Shown here one piece after another: positions 1 through 5,528 of a DNA stretch of 12,341 bases; position 1 is the first letter of the stretch; every line of letters begins with the position of its first letter. A program made the position numbers and the translations under genes. The stretch comes from DATKDU01 sp035512595. GTDB taxonomy: Bacteria > Planctomycetota > Planctomycetia > Pirellulales > Pirellulaceae. Below the pieces are notes generated by a model that ran no database searches, was not told where the DNA came from, and was given only the letters and a program-made list of their open reading frames with translations. Where the stretch lies: contig DATKDU010000139.1 of the NCBI GenBank assembly GCA_035512595.1, positions 1 to 12,341 on the forward strand, given 5' to 3'.

Positions 1-110
1 GGTAGCGGCTCGAATACCTCGCTGGCATGATCGACTTTGATCAGCTTTTTCCGGCCGCCGTCCGGACACACCGGACACTTTAGTGACGTCGGAATCTTGA
101 CGGCGTTCAT
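1..110 (-). CDS. Zinc-ribbon-like protein, N-terminal fragment cut by window edge
   Basis: Minus-strand reading frame beginning with ATG at 110 and running off the left end, so only 36 residues are visible. A strong ribosome binding site (GGAGG, 8 bases before ATG) fixes the start. The fragment begins MNAVKIPTSLKCPVCPDGG and carries one CPVC knuckle followed by a basic stretch, typical of the first half of a zinc ribbon; the second cysteine pair would lie outside the window. No function can be assigned. A perfect 7-bp inverted repeat lies 23-42 bases upstream of the start and may be in its leader. Confidence 0.6.
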   Translation of the reverse strand, partial: MNAVKIPTSLKCPVCPDGGRKKLIKVDHASEVFEPL

Positions 111-132
111 TGGATATCCCTCCAAATCCCAG

Positions 133-152
133 ATTGGGAACTCGCGGCGTAA
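133..152. repeat. Perfect 7-bp inverted repeat upstream of the left-edge gene
   Basis: CGCGGCG (133-139) and CGCCGCG (146-152) pair perfectly around a 6-base loop. It is 23-42 bases upstream of the minus-strand ATG at 110, where a leader hairpin or an operator could be. No T-run follows on either strand, so it is not a standard terminator. Confidence 0.4.
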
Positions 153-272
153 ATCCGCCGCGACCGCCTGACTGGACCGGCATTCTCCCGCGCTGCGAGC
201 CAAATACAAATAGCAACTCCGGTAATTTGACTTTCGCCGGCCGCTCGGCTACCTCGATCGACGCCGAGCCGG

Positions 273-345
273 TAACAGCCAGGCACTTGGCCCGGTTGCG
301 TACCTGTCCCACGTGACCGGATTTTTTTTCGTGCGCTGGCGGTTA
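273..345. repeat. Imperfect hairpin with TAAC/GTTA ends; weak attC-like candidate
   Basis: This is the main structure in the gene-free stretch 111-421. TAAC (273-276) pairs with GTTA (342-345). After one A/G mismatch GCCAG (278-282) pairs with CTGGC (336-340), and after one bulged G GCAC (283-286) pairs with GTGC (331-334). Further in, CCGGT (292-296) faces ACCGG (316-320). The outline resembles a short attC site, with the extra base on the side expected for minus-strand cassettes, but the box sequences fit less well than at 1262-1360 and no cassette start follows closely. Apart from this, the hairpin at 133-152 and a TAGAAT hexamer at 344-349, I see nothing in the stretch. Confidence 0.25.
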
Positions 346-421
346 GAATCGGGGCATTGGCGCACGCGCCGCCTTCACCAACGCCGCCAGGCGGCTGGCA
401 AGCGGGGCGCTGGAAATCGTC

Positions 422-634
422 TCAGACCTTCTGGATTATTACCGAGGCTGGCGGCGCGGACACCTCCTCTTTCCACCAACCGCCTTCGTTGTGTGTTAGC
501 CGCACTCGCAGGCCGGTGGATGGGCAGACATATTCGTAGCTTCGCTGCGGATCAGGATCGCTGGTAAAGCCTGGCAAGAAAAGTAAATGGCTTCCTTGGC
601 AGGCCACGCATCGTTTTCTGACGGATGTTGCCAT
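422..634 (-). CDS. Small cysteine-containing protein, unknown function
   Basis: A 70-residue minus-strand frame from ATG at 634 to TGA at 422; an upstream in-frame GTG at 676 would add 14 residues. It begins MATSVRKRCVACQ, has a CVAC knuckle near residues 9-12 and one more cysteine in YEYVCPSTG, then an aromatic and acidic segment (GGWWKEEV). Two to three cysteines suggest a small zinc-ribbon-like fold, but a full CxxC pair is not evident. I prefer this strand over the overlapping plus-strand frames because those give Arg/Pro-rich shadow composition. No Shine-Dalgarno precedes ATG; a TATACT hexamer ends 6 bases upstream, which would fit a leaderless transcript. I do not recognise the family. 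Confidence 0.5.
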   Translation of the reverse strand: MATSVRKRCVACQGSHLLFLPGFTSDPDPQRSYEYVCPSTGLRVRLTHNEGGWWKEEVSAPPASVIIQKV

Positions 635-640
635 ACCGAA

Positions 641-646
641 AGTATA
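641..646 (-). promoter_or_regulatory. Candidate -10 box (TATACT) for the gene starting at 634
   Basis: On the minus strand TATACT occupies 646-641 and is followed by only 6 bases before ATG at 634. Transcription from it would begin at or within a base or two of the start codon. No convincing -35 element is visible at the usual spacing. Confidence 0.35.
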
Positions 647-815
647 CTCTACCCGTGGCGTTCGGCCAGTTTTCACTTTTTGTCGCCCACCGCGTCAAGG
701 TTGTCGCGACGAAACGTCGCAGGCAGGAAGGTAGACCGATGCATTCAAGTCTCGTGCCAAGTGCTGGCGCCAACAGCAAACTGCCCGCGATTGACGGCAA
801 GTCGGGGGCGCCGCT

Positions 816-1052
816 TCATTGCTCAACGTCAGTCTCAACCTCGATACCCCTGAGAACAGATTCCAGTTTGGCGGCCGGTACGAAGACGGTCGCTTGCCAT
901 TTTGCGGGATACACGCGAAGCAGTGACGCTCCGTTTAAGGCGGGCACGTGAGTTCCCATGGCGTAGTAGCCGCCGACGTAGGCTGCCGCGGCAGCGAGCA
1001 ACACGAGCGCGGCGTAAACGGGCCATTCGGCTCGATTGTTGGAGTTGCCCAT
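816..1052 (-). CDS. Small single-span membrane protein, unknown function
   Basis: A 78-residue protein from ATG at 1052 to a stop at 816. It has a short polar N-terminus (MGNSNNRAEW), one hydrophobic Ala/Leu-rich segment at about residues 11-30 that looks like a transmembrane helix, and a C-terminal part of about 45 residues containing LLRVYPAKWQATVF and ending in acidic residues. The frame stays open upstream to 1463, but that extension is Arg/Pro/Ser-rich and crosses the attC-like structure, so I placed the start at 1052. There is no Shine-Dalgarno; TACAAT ends 7 bases before the ATG. The family is not recognised. Confidence 0.5.
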   Translation of the reverse strand: MGNSNNRAEWPVYAALVLLAAAAAYVGGYYAMGTHVPALNGASLLRVYPAKWQATVFVPAAKLESVLRGIEVETDVEQ

Positions 1053-1059
1053 GTCCGCG

Positions 1060-1065
1060 ATTGTA
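1060..1065 (-). promoter_or_regulatory. Candidate -10 box (TACAAT) for the gene starting at 1052
   Basis: TACAAT on the minus strand (1065-1060) is followed by 7 bases and then the ATG at 1052. With no ribosome binding site in between, this fits a leaderless start. No clear -35 is seen. Confidence 0.35.
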
Positions 1066-1261
1066 TCCGCTGGCGCAGGAAATAGCTCGCAGCGCCGGAC
1101 GCGGTCCTCGCGGCAAACCCGGATGGAGGGGCTGCAAGGAAAACGGTTGAATCGCGCACCACGATGCGGGAGAGTGGCGGCCATTCGGACGTACCATCGG
1201 TCATCGTTGCGCCGCAAGCCACCGTGTGATCGCAGATCGCATCGCGGCGGTCCGGCCGCCG

Positions 1262-1360
1262 GATAACCCGACACTGCACTGGACCGGCCCGGCGGAACGG
1301 TCCTCGGAATTCGAGAGCTGGTTGGCGCCGGGCCGGCCAGTGAATGTCTGTCCGTTATTT
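1262..1360 (+). mobile_element. attC: Integron attC-like recombination site
   Basis: The two arms pair as in a folded attC site. TAAC (1264-1267) pairs with GTTA (1354-1357); GACA (1270-1273) with TGTC (1345-1348); after an unpaired central spacer CACTGG (1277-1282) pairs with CCAGTG (1337-1342). An extrahelical A (1283) is then followed by an 11-bp perfect stem (1284-1294 with 1326-1336). That gives 25 paired bases with one bulge, and an apical loop of about 31 bases. The single unpaired base in the left arm is the asymmetry that sets attC polarity and points to plus-strand cassettes. The conserved AAC/GTT triplets are present, although the full RYYYAAC/GTTRRRY consensus is not. From memory, the peptide read through this arm (NPTLHWTGPA) recurs in hypothetical planctomycete ORFs, which would fit a widespread site. 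No integrase is in the window. Confidence 0.7.
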
Positions 1361-1363
1361 GGC

Positions 1364-1684
1364 ATGACGCGCGTCGATCCCAACCTCTGGCAGATCCCGC
1401 AGTGGCATGCGGACTGGGACGGCGAGTTCCAGTTCGCGGGCCTTCGAACGTTCGCGAAGGCACTCCAGGACGGCACCGATCTCGACACGACGCTCTCGAT
1501 CATCGAGGAGGGTTACGCGCGCCTGGAGGTGTTCGACAGTGCGATGCGGATCGGCTTGGTCTATTGGAGCGTCGCTCCGCCCAGTCGGTCCCGCTTGTCG
1601 TCTTCGTACGCCGCGAGGTCGTCCAGAGACAGGCCGGGTATCAGGCCGATCACGTCCTCCCACTCCAGCACCTGGTCGCCGTGA
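1364..1684 (+). pseudogene. Cassette-type ORF after attC, apparently truncated at its 3' end
   Basis: ATG at 1364 lies 6 bases after the GTTA box of the attC-like site, the usual place for a cassette gene start, with no Shine-Dalgarno. Residues 1-67, from MTRVDPNLWQIPQWHADWDG to about GLVYWS, have varied composition rich in W, Y, F, D and I and strongly GC-biased third positions, as expected of a real gene. From about 1563 the frame becomes Ser/Arg-rich (SRSRLSSSYAARSSRD) because it runs antisense to the minus-strand gene that ends at 1561. I infer that the cassette lost its 3' end, including its own attC, and that the stop at 1684 is accidental. The family is unknown; an intact short gene with a real stop at 1684 is possible but less likely. 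Confidence 0.5.
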
Positions 1685-1768
1685 CGGAACTCCCGAAGTG
1701 CCGACGTCATAGCGCCAGCCACGAGCGGCTAGCTGACGGTCAAACTCGGCGGTTTGGGCGGCGGTCAT
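1561..1768 (-). pseudogene. Small partner gene of YedK, frameshifted
   Basis: ATG at 1768 overlaps the stop of the upstream yedK-like gene as ATGA and is preceded by AGAGGA, 6 bases before ATG, so it is translationally coupled. The first frame reads MTAAQTAEFDRQLAARGWRYD and then turns Arg/Gly-rich. The next frame carries the natural continuation, FRHGDQVLEWEDVIGLIPG then LSLDDLAAYEDDK, ending at TAG 1561. Removing one base, for instance from the GGG near 1693, would join the halves into a protein of about 68 residues. The second half alone could start at ATG 1710 (49 residues). Either the gene is broken or the assembly has an indel. The function is unknown; its place suggests a role with YedK. 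Confidence 0.55.
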
Positions 1769-2430
1769 TTCAATTCCTCTCGCGGCTCAATGCACTCCGG
1801 CCCCTCGTTCCTGGCATTGTTAAGGAACGTGCTGACCGGTTTGGCCGTCATCCGATCCGCGGGGAACGGCACGAGCGGGATCTGCTCGCCCGCCAGCCAG
1901 GCGTCGTAGTGGGCCGGGTCGAGGATCACCGGCATCCGCGTGTGGACGTAGGTGGCCAGCTCGTTGGCATCGGTCGTGATCGTCGCGCACGATTCCCACG
2001 CGTAAGGCTTGTCTCCCTGCCAGCACTCCCACAGCCCGGCGAACGCGAAAGGCTTGCCCCCGTCCACCTCGTACATCCAGGGGAGCTTCGCCTTGCCTAC
2101 CTTTTCCCACTCGTAATAGCCGTCGGCCAGGACCAGGCAGCGACGCTTCTCATATGCCGCCCGGTACACCGGCCGATCGGCAACCGAGTCGGCCCGCGCG
2201 TTGATGGTGTTGATCCCCATCTTCAAATCCTTGGCCCAGTTCGGCACCAAGCCCCAGTGGAGCATGGCGAGCTGCCGCTTGCGGTCCACCAGTCGGACGG
2301 CAGCGACCTTCTGGGTTGGGGCGATGTTGTACCGGGGAGGAAAGGCTTCACCCGCCAGCGGTCCCAGGTCGAACACGAACTGCTCAGCCAGGACCGTCAT
2401 CGGGGTTCGGAGATTGAAGCGGCCGCACAT
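1765..2430 (-). CDS. yedK: SOS response-associated peptidase / abasic-site DNA-protein crosslinker (YedK/HMCES family)
   Basis: A 221-residue protein of typical family length. After Met1 removal, Cys2 (MCGRFN) would form a thiazolidine crosslink with abasic sites in single-stranded DNA, shielding them from error-prone processing. Key residues are in place: Cys2, the NIAPTQ motif (35-40), HWGLVPNWAKD (58-68), Asn77 in NARAD, Glu107 in GYYEWEK, and His163 in HTRMPVIL. The start at 2430 is fixed because Cys must be residue 2. There is no Shine-Dalgarno; a TAGAAT box ends 6 bases upstream, so the mRNA may be leaderless. It is divergent from the sigma factor gene at 2580 and overlaps the downstream small gene by ATGA. 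I see no obvious LexA box. Confidence 0.93.
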   Translation of the reverse strand: MCGRFNLRTPMTVLAEQFVFDLGPLAGEAFPPRYNIAPTQKVAAVRLVDRKRQLAMLHWGLVPNWAKDLKMGINTINARADSVADRPVYRAAYEKRRCLVLADGYYEWEKVGKAKLPWMYEVDGGKPFAFAGLWECWQGDKPYAWESCATITTDANELATYVHTRMPVILDPAHYDAWLAGEQIPLVPFPADRMTAKPVSTFLNNARNEGPECIEPREELK

Positions 2431-2436
2431 GCTGAG

Positions 2437-2442
2437 ATTCTA
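2437..2442 (-). promoter_or_regulatory. Candidate -10 box (TAGAAT) of yedK
   Basis: TAGAAT on the minus strand (2442-2437) ends 6 bases before the ATG at 2430, with no ribosome binding site between. It matches the box upstream of the divergent sigma factor gene and those at 11047 and 11117. Confidence 0.45.
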
Positions 2443-2503
2443 ACCTTGGCGCCCTGGCCTCCCCACTCCGCCCTGGCAGCTCATGTAGTGCAGCTCCACC
2501 GTC

Positions 2504-2520
2504 AGCGAGTCACACTCGCT
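2504..2520. promoter_or_regulatory. Perfect 7-bp inverted repeat between divergent genes; operator candidate
   Basis: AGCGAGT (2504-2510) and ACTCGCT (2514-2520) are perfect inverted copies around CAC. The site lies 62 bases upstream of the yedK -10 box and 28 bases upstream of the sigma-factor TAGAAT box, close to its -35 region, so a regulator bound here could affect either gene. No upstream plus-strand gene needs a terminator here. No regulator family is recognised from the sequence. Confidence 0.35.
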
Positions 2521-2547
2521 CTTTATCCGTGTCTAAGGGCAGTTGAT

Positions 2548-2572
2548 TAGAATGTCTCTGCGGCCGAAGGAG
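2548..2572 (+). promoter_or_regulatory. -10 box TAGAAT and strong ribosome binding site of the sigma factor gene
   Basis: TAGAAT at 2548-2553 and GAAGGAG at 2566-2572 precede the ATG at 2580. The Shine-Dalgarno spacing is 7 bases. The predicted leader is about 20 bases, unlike the divergent yedK, which shows the same hexamer but no leader. No good -35 hexamer is seen at 17 bases. Confidence 0.5.
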
Positions 2573-2579
2573 CCCAGCC

Positions 2580-3464
2580 ATGTTCAACCCGTTTGCCGAA
2601 GTCGTTGACGGCGATTCTACCGATACGGACCTAGTGACCCGAGCAAAGAACGGCGACCGGGCTGCGCTCGAGGAACTCGTACTCCGGCATCAGGCGTGGG
2701 TCTACAACATCGCCATCCGCATGGTCTTCCAGCCCGAGGATGCGGAAGAGGTGACGCAAGAGGTGCTGATTAAGGTCATAACCCAGCTCAGCACGTTCAA
2801 AGGCGAGAGTAAGTTCCGCACTTGGCTCTATCGCATCGCTGCCAACCATGTACTCAACATGAAACGCCGCCGGCGGGAGACGCAGGTGACGTCGTTTGCC
2901 GAATATGGCGCCGCCATCGACAGCACACCGAACCTGGACTTGCCCGATCCCAACAGCGTGCCCGTGGAAGTGCCGCTCCTTGTTGAAGAAGCCAAACTCG
3001 GCTGCACCACCGGCATGCTGCTCTGCCTGGACCGCAAGCAGCGGTTGGTTTTCACGCTCGGAGAGATCCTCGGTGCGAGTGACACGGTGGGCGGCGAGGT
3101 TTTGGAGATGACCGCCGACAACTTTCGTCAGTGCTTGGCCCGCGCACGCCGCGACCTGTCTAGCTTCATGAACCACCAGTGCGGCCTGGTCAACAAGGCC
3201 AACCCCTGCCGTTGCCCGAAGAAGACCAAAGGTTTCATCGAGCACGGCCACGTCGATCCAGAGCATCTCTTGTTCGCTGGGAAGCATGTCCAGCGCATTA
3301 AAGATATCGCTGCCGAAACAGTCCGCGACATCGAGGATGTCGTTGAACGGCAGCATTCCGAGATTTTCCTCGAGCACCCCTTCCTCCAGCCGGCGGACCA
3401 GATCAGTTGGCTACGGCGCGCGCTGGCCAGCGATGATTTGGGCGGAGCGCTGCGTCTGAGTTGA
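2580..3464 (+). CDS. ECF-like RNA polymerase sigma-70 factor with cysteine-containing C-terminal extension
   Basis: A 294-residue protein that would direct RNA polymerase to specific promoters. Sigma region 2 spans about residues 18-100 (YNIAIRMVFQPEDAEEVTQE, then STFKGESKFRTWLYRIAANH and a KRRRR stretch). Region 4 spans about 145-195 (LDRKQRLVFTLGEILGASD, then the recognition-helix part NFRQCLARARRDL). At roughly 295 residues it is longer than a basic ECF factor (about 170-200). The extension has Cys201, Cys210 and Cys212 (CGLVNKANPCRC), which could bind metal or sense redox state, followed by a helical tail of about 80 residues. The start is set by GAAGGAG at 7 bases. No anti-sigma gene adjoins; the next genes are an SnoaL-like protein and an oxidoreductase in the same direction, possible targets or partners. 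Confidence 0.85.
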   Translation: MFNPFAEVVDGDSTDTDLVTRAKNGDRAALEELVLRHQAWVYNIAIRMVFQPEDAEEVTQEVLIKVITQLSTFKGESKFRTWLYRIAANHVLNMKRRRRETQVTSFAEYGAAIDSTPNLDLPDPNSVPVEVPLLVEEAKLGCTTGMLLCLDRKQRLVFTLGEILGASDTVGGEVLEMTADNFRQCLARARRDLSSFMNHQCGLVNKANPCRCPKKTKGFIEHGHVDPEHLLFAGKHVQRIKDIAAETVRDIEDVVERQHSEIFLEHPFLQPADQISWLRRALASDDLGGALRLS

Positions 3465-3562
3465 GGAATCTTGGCAGGAGTTGTCACGGTGAGTCTTTGC
3501 AGGTGTCTATGAGATACGTGGGGGCAAGCGTCCCCAACAATCTCAAACCGCAGAGGTGACCC

Positions 3563-3889
3563 ATGACACTCGAACTTCCAGAGCCCATCGCTGCCTACTT
3601 CACCGCTGACCAGGGCGACAGTCAAGCCGTTGCGCAGTGCTTCACGGACAACGCCGTCGTGAAGGATGAGGGACACACCTACCGCGGCTGGGCCGCAATC
3701 AAACAGTGGAAGACGGATGCGTCGACCAAATACCAGTACACGAGCGAGCCGTTTGAGTGCCAACAGCAGGATGGAAAGATCATTGTCACGAGCCGGCTCA
3801 TCGGCAACTTTCCCGGCAGCCCCGTGAATCTGCGGTTTTGCTTCGAGCTGGAAGACGACAAGATCGCGTCGTTGGAAATCACCCCGTAG
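3563..3889 (+). CDS. SnoaL-like / NTF2-like domain protein
   Basis: A 108-residue single-domain protein, the usual size for the SnoaL/NTF2-like cone fold. It starts with PEPIAAYFTADQGDSQAVAQ, then CFTDNAVVKDEGHTYRGWAA, the typical helix and first strand with the DNAVVxDEGxxYxG pattern, followed by repeated beta strands (GKIIVTSRLIGNFPGSPVNL, FCFELEDDKIASLEI). Such domains bind or convert small molecules or serve regulatory roles; the specific ligand is unknown. The start at 3563 has AGAGG 6 bases upstream. It lies 98 bases after the sigma factor gene and 34 before the oxidoreductase gene. Some ECF sigma groups carry an SnoaL domain fused to their C-terminus, so a separate SnoaL-like protein next to an ECF gene is suggestive, not proof. 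Confidence 0.82.
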   Translation: MTLELPEPIAAYFTADQGDSQAVAQCFTDNAVVKDEGHTYRGWAAIKQWKTDASTKYQYTSEPFECQQQDGKIIVTSRLIGNFPGSPVNLRFCFELEDDKIASLEITP

Positions 3890-3923
3890 GCAATGATTTT
3901 AGAGTATTAGGAGATCAAAATCC

Positions 3924-4895
3924 ATGTTCGCAGTCTACGCGACGCACGCGGCTCCCGACGATCCGCTTGCAGCACTGAGGATCGGCGAACAGCCTGATCC
4001 GGACATTCCCGAAGGGTGGGTGCGCGTGAGGATCAGTCACGCCAGTCTGAATCGCCACGACATTTTCACGCTACGGGGGATAAGTGGGCATCCCGAAGGC
4101 ATCACCTATCCCATCATTTTGGGCAATGACGCGGCAGGCACTCTGGATGACGGCACGCCGGTCGTGATCTACCCAATGATGGGGAGCGATGACTGGCGCG
4201 GTGACGAAACGCTCGATCCCAAGTGGCACATTCCCAGCGAGTTCATGCACGGCACTTTCGCAGACTACGTCATCTTGCCGAAGCGAAACGCGATCCCTCT
4301 GCCCAAGAACCTGTCGCCCCTTTATGCCTCGGTCCTCGGCACGGCCTGGTTGACCGCCTACCGGGCGCTATTTACCAAGTCGGGACTCCAGGCCGGCGAG
4401 ACAGTGCTGATTCAAGGAGCGACTGGCGGCATGGCGACTGCGCTCATCCAGCTCGGTCGGGCCGCCGGCTTCGAGATCTGGGCGACAAGCCGCTCGGAAG
4501 AGGGCCGAGCGCAAGCCAAGGTGCTCGGTGCCCATCTGGCCTTCCCTTCCAACGAGCCATTGCCTCGAAAGGTGCCGGCCGTCATCGATAACATCGGGGC
4601 GGACACCTGGGCTCACAGCATGTCGTCACTCGCCCGCGGCGGCACGCTGGTGACGGTCGGCGGCACAACAGGGTTTGATTTGACACTAAACCTCCTTCCA
4701 GTTGTCGCCGATCAGCTCACCATTGCCGGTTCGATCATGGGCACACTGAAAGATATGCAGGACATGATGCGCCTGATTTCCCAGGCCGGGATCGAGCCAG
4801 AGATTGGTGTCGTTCTGCCAATGGAGCAGGCGGAGGAAGGCTTCCGTACAATGTGGGAGGGCCTGACCCACGGCAAGACGGTCTTCACGCGATAA
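3924..4895 (+). CDS. MDR-superfamily NAD(P)H-dependent oxidoreductase (quinone-reductase-like)
   Basis: A 323-residue cytoplasmic enzyme of typical MDR length. The N-terminal GroES-like domain includes VRVRISHASLNRHDIFTLRG and the GNDAAG motif (67-72). The Rossmann domain carries VLIQGATGGMATALIQLGRA (about 161-180), where GATGGMA binds NAD(P)H, and then GGTLVTVGGTTG. The cysteine that binds catalytic zinc in alcohol dehydrogenases is replaced by Asn in SLNRHD and the four-cysteine structural zinc loop is absent, which points to a zinc-free, quinone-reductase-like member. An AGGAG lies 10 bases before the ATG. It follows the SnoaL-like gene by 34 bases, so the two are probably cotranscribed. 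Substrate unknown. Confidence 0.87.
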   Translation: MFAVYATHAAPDDPLAALRIGEQPDPDIPEGWVRVRISHASLNRHDIFTLRGISGHPEGITYPIILGNDAAGTLDDGTPVVIYPMMGSDDWRGDETLDPKWHIPSEFMHGTFADYVILPKRNAIPLPKNLSPLYASVLGTAWLTAYRALFTKSGLQAGETVLIQGATGGMATALIQLGRAAGFEIWATSRSEEGRAQAKVLGAHLAFPSNEPLPRKVPAVIDNIGADTWAHSMSSLARGGTLVTVGGTTGFDLTLNLLPVVADQLTIAGSIMGTLKDMQDMMRLISQAGIEPEIGVVLPMEQAEEGFRTMWEGLTHGKTVFTR

Positions 4896-4913
4896 GATCG
4901 CCGAATCAATCGC

Positions 4914-5255
4914 TTGACGGCAGCGACGGTCGGCGCTTTCCGCATTTTTCATCTGTTGTCTCGGATCGACCCAGGTCGTTTTGGATGGCCCCTTTTTAGC
5001 CCTCAAGTTGCAAGTGCTTGCGCGATCGGAATTGATGACTTCGTCCAGTTGCCAAATGAGCCCGAAATCAGCGCCCAGCGAGCCGGCAATCTTGCCGACG
5101 AGTTCAGCGTGCTCGGCCGCGTGCCTGTGATCGGCAAGATCGTGGCCAGCGAGAAGGTGACCGGCCGCCAGCGGGCGGAGCAGGTCGCCGCCAACTACAG
5201 GGCGAGCGGGCTGGAGGTGGAGATCAGAGAGCCCGCCAGCGAGGCAGCTCGGTGA
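4914..5255 (+). CDS. Conserved-looking helical protein, start unresolved, possibly 5'-truncated
   Basis: The open frame is 113 residues from TTG 4914, but coding quality is convincing only from about 5020. The part containing NEPEISAQRAGNLADEFSVL, then GRVPVIGKIVASEKVTGRQ and ASGLEVEI has high GC at third positions and looks like a compact alpha-rich domain. The upstream part has ordinary intergenic composition and no Shine-Dalgarno. An in-frame TTG at 5049 would give 68 residues. The stop TGA overlaps the GTG of the next small gene (GTGA), so the two were probably one translational unit. The family is not recognised. The lack of a good start, next to a broken partner, suggests decay. Confidence 0.5.
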   Translation: MTAATVGAFRIFHLLSRIDPGRFGWPLFSPQVASACAIGIDDFVQLPNEPEISAQRAGNLADEFSVLGRVPVIGKIVASEKVTGRQRAEQVAANYRASGLEVEIREPASEAAR

Positions 5256-5528
5256 CTGGCACTTCTTCCGTTACCCACATCGCCGGCAGTGTGGTCGTCC
5301 TCGAAAGCCGGGTCATCCAGCGCTGCTCCGTCTGCGGCGAGAAGCTGTAGGGCAGCCGCGGCTCTGCTGCTCCTCGCGGACCAGACGGCAGCCGGGCGAC
5401 CGTTCCACCTGGGCCGAGGGCTCGCGGGTGCAAGTCGAGGTCGAGCCGCCCGCCGCGCATGCGCCTGCCAGCGTTGGCAGGCGCATGCGCTGCCGCCGGG
5501 TAGCTGCATTGATCTGGTGGAGGCGTGA
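5252..5528 (+). pseudogene. CxxC zinc-ribbon-like small gene, broken by stop and frameshifts
   Basis: GTG at 5252 overlaps the upstream stop (GTGA). The intact first part is 32 residues (start VTHIAGSVVVLESR, then IQRCSVCGEKL) and stops at TAG 5348-5350. Beyond it protein-like segments appear in changing frames: GPDGSRATV in the same frame, then WAEGSRVQVEVEPPAA in a second frame, and LPPGSCIDLVEA with a stop at 5526-5528 in a third. Together they look like one ancestral protein of about 90 residues with a single CSVC knuckle, now disrupted. A 36-base perfect palindrome (5455-5490) lies between the second and third parts. The first 32 residues may still be translated. Function unknown. Confidence 0.5.
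5455..5490. repeat. Perfect 36-base palindrome (16-bp arms, 4-base loop)
   Basis: The left arm GCGCATGCGCCTGCCA (5455-5470) and right arm (5475-5490) are perfect reverse complements around GCGT. The hairpin would be very stable. There is no T-run after it, it lies within remnants of a gene and not after an intact one, and its arms contain the self-complementary GCGCATGCGC. A REP-type element or a small mobile hairpin is possible. Confidence 0.8.

Noticed and set aside
171..181. ACTGGACCGGC, the same core as the left arm of the attC-like site
   Set aside because: No TAAC box upstream and no complementary GTTA arm downstream, so an 11-base coincidence is more likely.
357..539. Plus-strand TTG ORF 7 bases after a TAGAAT hexamer at 344-349
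   Set aside because: It overlaps the better-looking minus-strand gene at 422-634, and Pro/Ser/Gly-rich composition gives no support; the hexamer may be coincidental.
706..720. Hairpin GCGACG-AAA-CGTCGC
   Set aside because: Perfect but short, without a T-run on either strand; not supported as a terminator.
1402..2550. Long plus-strand open frame of 382 codons
   Set aside because: Arg/His-rich shadow antisense to the yedK gene and its partner; the minus strand carries all YedK motifs.
2431..2579. LexA/SOS box upstream of yedK
   Set aside because: No CTGT-N8-ACAG or GAAC-N4-GTTC type site is present; the family name alone does not imply LexA control.
2631..3377. Minus-strand open frame of 248 codons
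   Set aside because: Antisense to the sigma factor gene, which has clear region 2 and 4 motifs and a strong ribosome binding site.
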